From NCBI RefSeq assembly GCF_009741265.1, contig NZ_WOWL01000001.1, positions 4,650,001-4,714,000 on the forward strand: 64,000 bases of DNA. Reading direction: 5' to 3'. Below, piece by piece: positions 25,566-32,771 of the stretch. The translations under genes were made by a program, and so were the position numbers. The first letter of the stretch is position 1. The number at the start of each line of letters is the position of its first letter. The notes beneath the pieces are model-generated. The model had not been told where the DNA came from, made no database searches, and worked only from the letters and a program-made list of their open reading frames with translations. The stretch comes from Pseudarthrobacter sp. GA104. GTDB taxonomy: Bacteria > Actinomycetota > Actinomycetes > Actinomycetales > Micrococcaceae.

Positions 25566-26580
25566 ATGCAGGCGTCTCAATACAACCGACGGATCGTCGT
25601 GCCCCGCTACGGCGGACCTGAGGTCATGACACTTGTCGAAGAACCAGTCCCCGAACCGCGCCCGGGAGAGATCCCGCGTGCGGATCGCCGTATCGGGCGT
25701 CGGCTACCCTGATGTTCTCATCCGCGAAGGAACCTATCCAGGAGGGCCAAAACCTCCCTTTACGCCAGGCTACGAGTTCGTCGGAACTGTCGACAAGATA
25801 GGTGAAGGAGTCATTGGTTTTGAGCTGGGCGAGAGCGTAGCAGCGATTTCCGTGTACGGCAGCCATGCCACCTATCTGTGCGTTCCGTCCTGGGGGCTGG
25901 TGCCGGTACCGGCAGGCCTGGACCCCGCCGGGGTGGCGGTTGTGATCTTTAACTATGTCACTGCACACCAGATGCTGCACCGCTGCGCCTGGGTCAGGAA
26001 GGGAGAACGACTACTCGTCCACGGCGCAGCAGGAGGTGTGGGTACGGCCGTCCTCCAGCTCGGACGTATCGCGCGTCTGGAGCTGTTCGGCACGGGCTCC
26101 AAAAGCCAGACCGGCGTGATCTCAGGTCTCGGCGCGACGCCCATCGACTACACGGGTGGAAGTTTTGTCCAGCGGATCCGCGAACTCACAGGCGATGGGG
26201 TGGACGTCGTGCTCGACGGCATCGGCGGGAAGGTCTCGATCGGATCCCACCGTGCCCTCCGTCGACGCGGACGACTCGTGATGTACGGACACTACGGCAC
26301 TACCGCTGGAGGTCGAAAGAATGCCCGCAGCATCGCGCTGTTCTACCTCTACGGTGCAATTGTCTTCGCGGGTAACCTCCTTCCCAACGGCAAGCGGGTC
26401 CTGGCGTTCCAGGTCGCGAAGCTTAGGGACCGGCGTCCCGCCTGGTTCCGCGAGGATCCTGCAGTGCTTCTTGCCGTCTCATACGCCACCTGCCGGGCAG
26501 TGAATGCCCGCCGCAGCCTAAAGGCCCGGTTTGTTGATCGGCTTGTCCAGCGCGAGGCTTATGGTCTGTCCGGGCGCTAG
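25566..26580 (+). pseudogene. Quinone oxidoreductase, frameshifted and with an abnormal C-terminus
   Basis: Frame one from ATG 25566 reads MQASQYNRRIVVPRYGGPEV and, through PVPEPRPGEI, is a normal MDR N-terminus. After the CCC at 25673-25675 the correct sequence (RVRIAVSGVGYPDVLIREG) continues in another frame: one extra C explains the break. From there it reads to GYEFVGTV, the Rossmann motif LLVHGAAGGVGTAVLQLGR, and AWFREDPAVLL, after which the last about 40 residues do not match the family and run into the convergent LysM gene. Either a sequencing error plus truncation or a real pseudogene. Neighbour of the peptidase locus. Confidence 0.75.
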
Positions 26581-27564
26581 TTCGACAGTTGGCAGGTCAG
26601 CAAATTCGTACCATGCTCCGCCTGTTCCGGTGGTCGGGCGGTTCGCTGCTCGCAGGTCGGTGATGCTGAATCGGAACGAGACTTGGCGCTCCGTGTCACC
26701 GGGGGCTGTGGTGTAGGTGAGTGGAATCCCTTCAGCATCGGCAGTGGACGTGCCCTGCGCACCCTCGATCTTGAGTTCGCCGGGTATCAACCGCAGTTTG
26801 CTTCCCGCCGGGATCGGCTCGTTTGCGGCGAGTGACGGGTTGTAAAGCAGGATCTGTTCGGTAGTGGAGCGGAATTTGTATCCGAGGCCGTCGAACGAGT
26901 CACCGTCCACGGTGGTGTAATAGACGGCTTGGCCAAACGAGTTGTTGACTGTTTTTCCCGTGCCTGATCGGCTGTCCACCGGTTTTTTCTGCAGCTGGAT
27001 AACGTGTCCAGACTGGATGAAGTAGGTGCCACCTTTTTCGTAGGTGAACGGGACCTTGTTCGCTTCGGCTAATTGCTCCTGGGTTAGATTGAACCGGTAC
27101 GTAATGCCACTCAAGGTGTCACCGGTTTCCACCTTGTAACTGGTCGGGATCCCGTTGGCGTCAATGGTGGCCGTTCCCTTTGCCCCCGTTACTGGGTTAG
27201 CGGGAATCAACCGGAGTCTTGTACCCGGACTCACCGGTGAACTTGGCTGGATTTCATTGAATTCAGCGACCTTTGCCTCTGAAAGGTTGTAAGCGGCAGC
27301 CACGCTAGCAAGGGTGTCACCAGAGACGGTGGTGTAGTAATCCACATTGCCGAACGAGTCGGTCACCGCTTCCCCACGCAGGGAAGGCTTTTCGTCGCTG
27401 GCCGTTGTCACTTCCGGCGCGGCGGTGGTCGGGTGTGATGCGGCGGGGGGTTCAGTTTGCGTGCATCCGGACAGCCCCACCGCTAATAGCGTCATGCACG
27501 CAACTGCCCAACGGGCTTTCCCTCCATGCTTCCGTGCCACGACAGTGTCGCCGATTTTCACCAT
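26518..27564 (-). CDS. LysM-domain lipoprotein with four LysM-like repeats
   Basis: 348 residues. ATG 27564 is preceded by a GGGGGG run; signal peptide with lipobox AVGLSGC (lipid on Cys). Four LysM-like repeats follow: YYTTVSGDTLASVAAAYNL, YKVETGDTLSGITYRFNLT, YYTTVDGDSFDGLGYKFRS and YTTAPGDTERQVSFRFSI. The linkers alternate in an A-B-A-B pattern (NSFG-type and DAxGIP-type), showing an internal duplication. LysM domains bind peptidoglycan or chitin-like glycans, so it is probably a wall-bound lipoprotein. Its 3' end overlaps the convergent quinone reductase remnant. Confidence 0.85.
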   Translation of the reverse strand: MVKIGDTVVARKHGGKARWAVACMTLLAVGLSGCTQTEPPAASHPTTAAPEVTTASDEKPSLRGEAVTDSFGNVDYYTTVSGDTLASVAAAYNLSEAKVAEFNEIQPSSPVSPGTRLRLIPANPVTGAKGTATIDANGIPTSYKVETGDTLSGITYRFNLTQEQLAEANKVPFTYEKGGTYFIQSGHVIQLQKKPVDSRSGTGKTVNNSFGQAVYYTTVDGDSFDGLGYKFRSTTEQILLYNPSLAANEPIPAGSKLRLIPGELKIEGAQGTSTADAEGIPLTYTTAPGDTERQVSFRFSITDLRAANRPTTGTGGAWYEFADLPTVELAPGQTISLALDKPINKPGL

Positions 27565-27865
27565 AACAATCCCCCCCAAAGCCCGGAACTACCGGGAGCA
27601 AAGTCCGGCCGGCCAACCCGAGCATAGTTGATGAAATCCTATGGGAGAGGCCTGTCGTCGTGCGCGCACCTGCGCACGACATGCAGGTGCGCCACTTGAG
27701 CTTCGGGCAGAAATACTCCTTCCGCCCCTCCCCGAACAGGGCGTGCGGCGTGTGAAAACAGTGCCAACCCGCGAAACCCGAGGAATCTGGAGCCGTCCGC
27801 CTAGTGGTCCCGCACCGATAGCTTCCGCGTCCCGGGCTTGCCGCACTGCTGATTCTCGGCCCGGC
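27565..27865. other. Intergenic region with a 9-bp hairpin (301 bp)
   Basis: A perfect hairpin GTCGTGCGC-gcacct-GCGCACGAC spans 27657-27680. It sits downstream of the maleylpyruvate isomerase-like gene in minus direction and could be its terminator or an RNA processing element; there is no T-run. No other gene seen. Confidence 0.45.
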
Positions 27866-28564
27866 CTACCAAGCTGGCAGGGCAGGCAAGAGTCCGTCGG
27901 CCTCTATATGCTCACTGTCCCCCCGGGCAAGCCATAAGAGCAGGCCTTCCCGGTCCGACCTAACGTGCAGGGCGCCGTCACCAATCACCCATTCATCCCG
28001 TTCTTCGGTGACCGCGGTAATTCCCGGAACGCCCCTGGCGCGCAGCGAACGAACCACGGCTTCGATGGCGTTCAGGAGTGAATCAGGGTCGGCTTCCTCG
28101 ATGGTCCACGCCGTGTCAAGGTCATGGTGGTGCACGACAACTTCAGCGATGCGAAGTGCCACGATGGACGTCGCAGGGATGACCTTGCCGTTCACGCTGA
28201 CATCCGGGGCAGCCAGCTCCGCGTTGAGCCGTTGGGCCTGCTCCGCGAAGCTCCGGGCCGACTCCCGCAGTTCGTCCAGGAGCTCCTCGCGCGGCAGTGC
28301 GGCCAGGGCGGAAATTTCTTGGGAGCGCGCCTCGGGTGAGGCATAAAGCTGCCGTTCCACGCCGGAGGCAGCGCCGTCGATGAGGTTCACCAAGGCGCGG
28401 CCGCTTGATGCCACGTGGGCGATGACGTCAGCCCGGCTCCACCCTTCGCACAGTGACGGAGCCGCCATCTCAGCATCGGAGAGGGACGCTACTGTGGCCA
28501 GAAACATGTCGGTTTCCCTGCCCAGGCGGGACAGGTCCGAATATAGGCGGGCGGTATTGATCAT
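27866..28564 (-). CDS. DinB-fold / maleylpyruvate isomerase family protein
   Basis: 232 residues. The N-terminal half matches the mycothiol-dependent maleylpyruvate isomerase/DinB helix bundle: ETDMFLATVASLSDAEMAAPSLCEGWSRADVIAHVASSGRALVNL, with a His-containing metal pattern, and RIAEVVVHHHDLDTAW, which supplies the second His pair. Such proteins bind metal and act on thiol conjugates. The C-terminal part (TAVTEERDEWVIGDG) is the usual beta-hairpin domain. The gene lies downstream of a 321-bp spacer shared with benK. Substrate unknown. Confidence 0.82.
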   Translation of the reverse strand: MINTARLYSDLSRLGRETDMFLATVASLSDAEMAAPSLCEGWSRADVIAHVASSGRALVNLIDGAASGVERQLYASPEARSQEISALAALPREELLDELRESARSFAEQAQRLNAELAAPDVSVNGKVIPATSIVALRIAEVVVHHHDLDTAWTIEEADPDSLLNAIEAVVRSLRARGVPGITAVTEERDEWVIGDGALHVRSDREGLLLWLARGDSEHIEADGLLPALPAW

Positions 28565-28885
28565 CCGGCCAGCCTAGCCGCGGCCTTCTCAGTAACACCA
28601 CCGTTTAAGGGCCCTCTTCCATACCGGAATCGTCTGGACTGATAGGCGTAGCCGCGGGGATCAGGGCAGCGCTGCAGAGGATCCCTACGTTCGTGCGGAT
28701 TTGTAGGATTTATTACCTAAAGCCCACCTTTCAGTAACTCTGCGCTCCTAATACCCCCCGGGCCGAACCCCGGGGATTTACCTCATATGTCTTGCATCAC
28801 ACCTCTGTCAGGCTGAAACAACCGGGTCGGATGCCATCTACATGCATGCCCACCCCGCCATCACCTAGAGAGGAACTTGGGGACC
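28565..28885. other. Upstream region of benK (321 bp), no gene
   Basis: AT-richer spacer containing GATTTGTAGGATTTATTACC near 28700 and a GC hairpin-like CCCCGGG...CCCCGGGG near 28755-28774. It should hold the benK promoter and the promoter of the divergent isomerase-like gene; I could not place convincing -35/-10 boxes. Confidence 0.4.
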
Positions 28886-30271
28886 ATGACACAACCGCAT
28901 GCCGTTATCGCCGAAAATCCAGGAAAAGAAAAACGCACCGCCAATTGGGTGGCCTTCATCATCTGCGCGGCCCTTGTGTTCGATGGCTACGATCTGGTCA
29001 TTTACGGCACCGTCCTGCCGGGGCTGCTCGCCGATCCCTCCCAGATCGGGAAGTTCGACGTGGCCACAGCGGGCCTCCTGGGTTCGTGGGCGTTGATCGG
29101 AGTACTCGTGGGCTCGCTGGTCTGCGGCGCCGTGGGTGACTTCTTCGGCAGGCGCCGGCTGATGCTCCTGGGCATCGCCTGGTTCTCAATGGGCATGTTC
29201 GTCACGGCAATGACGGCAAGCGTGCCTGCATTTGGGGCCATGCGGTTCATAACGGGGCTTGGCTTGGGCGTGGTTATCGCCACTGCAGGAGCCACCATGG
29301 CTGAGTTCGCGCCGGCAGGAAGGCGTCAGTTCTACAACGCGATTGTCTACTCCGGCGTCCCGGCAGGCGGCGTCCTCGCGTCCATAATGGGCATCCTGTT
29401 CCACGACAGCCTCGGCTGGCGGGGACTGTTCATCATCGGTTCCCTTCCGCTGGTTATCCTGCTGCCTGTTGCATGGCGCAAGCTCCCCGAGTCCCCGCGC
29501 TGGCTGCTGGCCCGCGGTCGCGAACAGGACGCCATGGCCGTCGCGGAGCGCACGGGCGTACCCCTCCTCGAGGAACGCGTGATCCTTGAGGTGGGCGCAG
29601 CGCCCCGGAAGTCCGGCTTTGCCGCCGTCTTCTCCCGGCAGTTCGCCGCGGCTTCCATCCTGCTGGGCCTCATGTCCTTCTGCGGCCTGCTGCTGACCTA
29701 CGGCCTCAACACCTGGCTGCCCAAGATCATGGAGGGTTACGGCTATGGACGGACCTACGCCCTGTTCTTCCCCCTTGCACTGAACCTTGGCGCCGTCGTG
29801 GGCGGCCTGGTCGCCTCCCGCCTGGCGGACAAGAGCGGCCCGCAGCGCATCATCGCCTCCACGTTCGGACTTGCCACCGTCTCGCTCGTGCTCATGACCT
29901 TCAGCTTTCCGCTGCCCATGCTCTTTGCCTTCATCGCGGTTGCCGGCGTGGGAACCCTCGGCACCCAGGTCTTGGTGTACGGGTTCCAATCCAACTACTT
30001 CACTACCAACGCCCGCGCAGCGGGCGTCGCGTGGTGCGCCAGTGTAGGGCGGCTGGGCGGCGTGCTGGGTCCGATCATCGGCGGCTGGCTTGCCGCCGCG
30101 GGCATCGGCGGCTCCACGGCGTTCTACATTTACGGCACAGTGGCGCTCCTGGGCGCCCTGGTCACCGTGCTGGTCCCTCGCCAGCGGAAGCTTGAGGAGG
30201 CCGGGCACAAGGTGGAGGAGCTGGCCGGGAGCCGTACGGAGGAAAAGCTGACGGCCCCTCAGCCCAGGTAG
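28886..30271 (+). CDS. benK: Aromatic acid:H+ symporter (MFS), benzoate uptake
   Basis: 461 residues with twelve predicted membrane helices. MFS loop motif GAVGDFFGRRRLM between helices 2 and 3, and the FDGYDLVIYG motif in helix 1, which is the hallmark of the aromatic acid:H+ symporters (BenK/PcaK). The GxxG-rich C-terminal half GRLGGVLGPIIGGWLAA fits. It lies upstream of catR-catB-catC and opposite the ben operon. It should import benzoate. Start ATG 28886; the preceding TTG at 28877 is less likely. Confidence 0.9.
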   Translation: MTQPHAVIAENPGKEKRTANWVAFIICAALVFDGYDLVIYGTVLPGLLADPSQIGKFDVATAGLLGSWALIGVLVGSLVCGAVGDFFGRRRLMLLGIAWFSMGMFVTAMTASVPAFGAMRFITGLGLGVVIATAGATMAEFAPAGRRQFYNAIVYSGVPAGGVLASIMGILFHDSLGWRGLFIIGSLPLVILLPVAWRKLPESPRWLLARGREQDAMAVAERTGVPLLEERVILEVGAAPRKSGFAAVFSRQFAAASILLGLMSFCGLLLTYGLNTWLPKIMEGYGYGRTYALFFPLALNLGAVVGGLVASRLADKSGPQRIIASTFGLATVSLVLMTFSFPLPMLFAFIAVAGVGTLGTQVLVYGFQSNYFTTNARAAGVAWCASVGRLGGVLGPIIGGWLAAAGIGGSTAFYIYGTVALLGALVTVLVPRQRKLEEAGHKVEELAGSRTEEKLTAPQPR

Positions 30272-30399
30272 CCGGCGGAGGCTGTTCTGGCGTAATTGAG
30301 TCACATTAATAAACCAGTAGAGCGTTTTAGGGTTATTCTGTGAATCAATCGCGCGGCCAGGGCAGCCCCGGCGTGCGCCAACGGAAAGGCGGGCACACT

Positions 30400-31344
30400 G
30401 TGGAGCTCCGGCAGCTGAACTACTTCATCGCTGTTGCGGAGGAGCGGCATTTCGGCCGGGCGGCCAAGCGCCTCCATATGGCCCAGCCGCCCCTCTCCCA
30501 GCAGATCCGCCAGCTTGAGGAACAGCTGGGAGTGCGCCTGCTCAACCGCACCACGCGGCGCGTGGACCTCACGGCCGCGGGGCAGCTCCTGCTTGATCGG
30601 GGACGGCAGATCGTCAACGAAATAGGAACGCTGGAGGCGGACGTGTACCAGGTCGGCAAGGGCGCCACCGGCGTCCTCCGGGTGGGGTTTTCAGGGTCCG
30701 CAACTTATGGCGTCATGCCCCAGATCGCGCGCCTTGCCAAACAGGTCCTTCCCGGCCTGTCCCTGGCGTTGAACGGCGAGATGCTCACCCCGTCCATGGA
30801 AGCGGGTCTCCGCGACGGAACTTTGGACGCAGCACTGCTGCGTCCCCCCGTCTCATCCCAGGAGATTGACTACCGCGTCGTCGCCCGGGAGCCGCTCGTC
30901 GTCGCGGTTCCCTCCTTCAGCGCGCTGGCGGAGGACAGGTCCGTGGCGATGCATGAACTGCAGGATCAGGACTTCATCGCATATGCGCCCGAGTCCGTGC
31001 TCTACCGCATCACCGCCGACCTGTGCCGCCAGGCCGGCTTTCAACCGCGCATCACCCAAGTTGTCGGCGAGACCTCCACCATGCTGGCATTCGTTGCCGC
31101 CGGCGGCGGCGTGGCGGTCATGCCGTCCCGGGTGCGGGCTTTCCAGCTCGACGGCGTTGCCTACCGGGAGATCGAAAACGTCCCCTCCGTGGAACTCGCT
31201 GTCGCCTGGCTGCGGGGCAACCACTCCACCCTGCTGCATAACTTCCTGGACGTTGTCGGCGCCGCTACAGCCGCACAGCCGCTGCCCGACCCGGCCTCCG
31301 GGCCCGTCCCGCTTCCAACCGATGAAAGGCCTTCCCAGTCATGA
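30400..31344 (+). CDS. catR: LysR-type regulator of catechol/benzoate genes
   Basis: 314 residues from GTG 30400, with AAAGGCGGG upstream. LysR winged helix: ELRQLNYFIAVAEERHFGRAAKRLHMAQPPLSQQIRQLEEQLGVRLLNRT, and an inducer-binding domain typical of muconate-responsive CatR/BenM types. The TGA overlaps the catB ATG (ATGA), so regulator and enzyme are translationally coupled. Expected effector: cis,cis-muconate or benzoate. The symbol is by context. Confidence 0.8.
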   Translation: MELRQLNYFIAVAEERHFGRAAKRLHMAQPPLSQQIRQLEEQLGVRLLNRTTRRVDLTAAGQLLLDRGRQIVNEIGTLEADVYQVGKGATGVLRVGFSGSATYGVMPQIARLAKQVLPGLSLALNGEMLTPSMEAGLRDGTLDAALLRPPVSSQEIDYRVVAREPLVVAVPSFSALAEDRSVAMHELQDQDFIAYAPESVLYRITADLCRQAGFQPRITQVVGETSTMLAFVAAGGGVAVMPSRVRAFQLDGVAYREIENVPSVELAVAWLRGNHSTLLHNFLDVVGAATAAQPLPDPASGPVPLPTDERPSQS

Positions 31345-32444
31345 AAATCGCAGCTATTGAGGCGATTCCTTACTCGATCCCCTACCGCCACCCGCTGCAT
31401 TTCGCCTCCGGATCCGTCCACGAGGCTGACCACGTGCTGGTCCGCCTCCGCACGGACGACGGCGTGGTGGGCCTCGCGGACACCCCGCCGCGCCCGTACA
31501 CCTACGGTGAGACGCAAAAGTCCATCGCCGCGGTGGTGCAGGACGTGTTCGCTCCGCAACTGATCGGCGTCGACATTTTTGACCGCGAGAAGATACAGGA
31601 GATCCTTTACCGCACCATCCACAACCAGACCGCCAAGGGTGCCGTGGACATCGCCCTGTGGGACGTCATCGGCAAGACGCTGGGGCAGCCGGTGACCAAG
31701 CTGCTGGGCGGCTACACCGACTCGCTGCGGGTTTCCCACATGCTTGGCTTCAAGCCCGCCCAGGAGCTGCTCGACCTGGCATTGGAGTTCCGCGAGACCT
31801 ACGGCATCAACACGTTCAAGCTCAAGACCGGCCGGCGCCCGCTGCACCTGGACATCGAGGCGGCCCGCGCGCTGCGTGAGGGCCTCGGCGGGGACGCCGA
31901 ACTGTACATGGACGCCAACCGGGGCTGGTCCGCGAATGAAGCTGCGGAGGTGCTGCGCCGCACCGCGGACCTGGGCCTGCAGTTCCTCGAGGAGCCGGAC
32001 GACGCCCGCGAAGTCCTGGGCCGCCGTCGGCTCGTTGCCAACTCCCCCATCCCCATCGCGGCGGACGAATCCGCCCCGAATCTCGGCGAGGCCGCCCGGG
32101 AAATCCTCAACGGCGGGGCCAACCTGCTGGCGGTCAAGACCGCCCGCTCCGGATTTACCGAGGCGGCCAAGATCGTGGGGATGGCCGAGGGCATGGGCAT
32201 CGACGTGTACATCGGCAACCAGATCGACACCCAGGTGGGCACGGTGGCTTCGGTGGTGTTCGGCGCCGCGTTCGCCCACACTGCCAAGCGCGCCGCCGAA
32301 CTGTCCAACTACCTGGACATGGCGGACGACCTGCTGGCCGAACCCTTGCAGATCATCGAAGGGCGCATCCGCGTCCCCGAGGGCCCCGGCGTGGGCGCCG
32401 GGGTCAACGAGGAGAAGCTCGAACGCTACCGCAGCGACCGCTAA
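31341..32444 (+). CDS. catB: Muconate cycloisomerase
   Basis: 367 residues, enolase superfamily. Catalytic and metal motifs: FKLKTG (KxK general base), YMDAN and EEPD and ADES (metal ligands), VKTARSG (opposite Lys). Converts cis,cis-muconate to muconolactone in the catechol branch of the beta-ketoadipate pathway. Coupled to catR (ATGA) and followed 27 bp later by catC. Cytoplasmic. Confidence 0.92.
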   Translation: MKIAAIEAIPYSIPYRHPLHFASGSVHEADHVLVRLRTDDGVVGLADTPPRPYTYGETQKSIAAVVQDVFAPQLIGVDIFDREKIQEILYRTIHNQTAKGAVDIALWDVIGKTLGQPVTKLLGGYTDSLRVSHMLGFKPAQELLDLALEFRETYGINTFKLKTGRRPLHLDIEAARALREGLGGDAELYMDANRGWSANEAAEVLRRTADLGLQFLEEPDDAREVLGRRRLVANSPIPIAADESAPNLGEAAREILNGGANLLAVKTARSGFTEAAKIVGMAEGMGIDVYIGNQIDTQVGTVASVVFGAAFAHTAKRAAELSNYLDMADDLLAEPLQIIEGRIRVPEGPGVGAGVNEEKLERYRSDR

Positions 32445-32471
32445 GCCACCCCTTCCACGAAAGGAACATCA

Positions 32472-32750
32472 ATGAAGTACCTGGTCCATATGGACGTCAA
32501 ACTGCCCGCAGACCTGCCGGCATCCGAGGCTGCTGAGATCAAGGCCAAGGAGAAGGCCTACTCGCAGGAGCTGCAGCGCTCGGGGAAATGGCCGGAAATC
32601 TGGCGCGTGGTGGGTGAATACGCCAATTACTCGGTCTTTGATGTGGGTTCAAACGACGAACTCCACGACATCCTGCAGAACCTTCCGCTGTTCCCGTACA
32701 TGGAGATCTCGGTGGTGCCGCTGGCCAAGCACCCCTCCGACGTTAAGTAG
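32472..32750 (+). CDS. catC: Muconolactone delta-isomerase
   Basis: 92 residues, the usual size of CatC. It starts MKYLVHMDVKLP at ATG 32472 with AAAGGAACATCA upstream, and has the family features LQRSGKWPEIWRVVGEYANYSVFDV and LPLFPYMEISVVPLAKHPSD. Converts muconolactone to beta-ketoadipate enol-lactone. It ends 21 bp before the convergent stop of the LAL regulator. Confidence 0.93.
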   Translation: MKYLVHMDVKLPADLPASEAAEIKAKEKAYSQELQRSGKWPEIWRVVGEYANYSVFDVGSNDELHDILQNLPLFPYMEISVVPLAKHPSDVK

Positions 32751-32771
32751 GTACCAGCCCGCCGTTCCGGG

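Noticed and set aside
27657..27680. Hairpin as attachment site or mobile element end
   Set aside because: No flanking direct repeats, integrase or transposase; simpler as a terminator.
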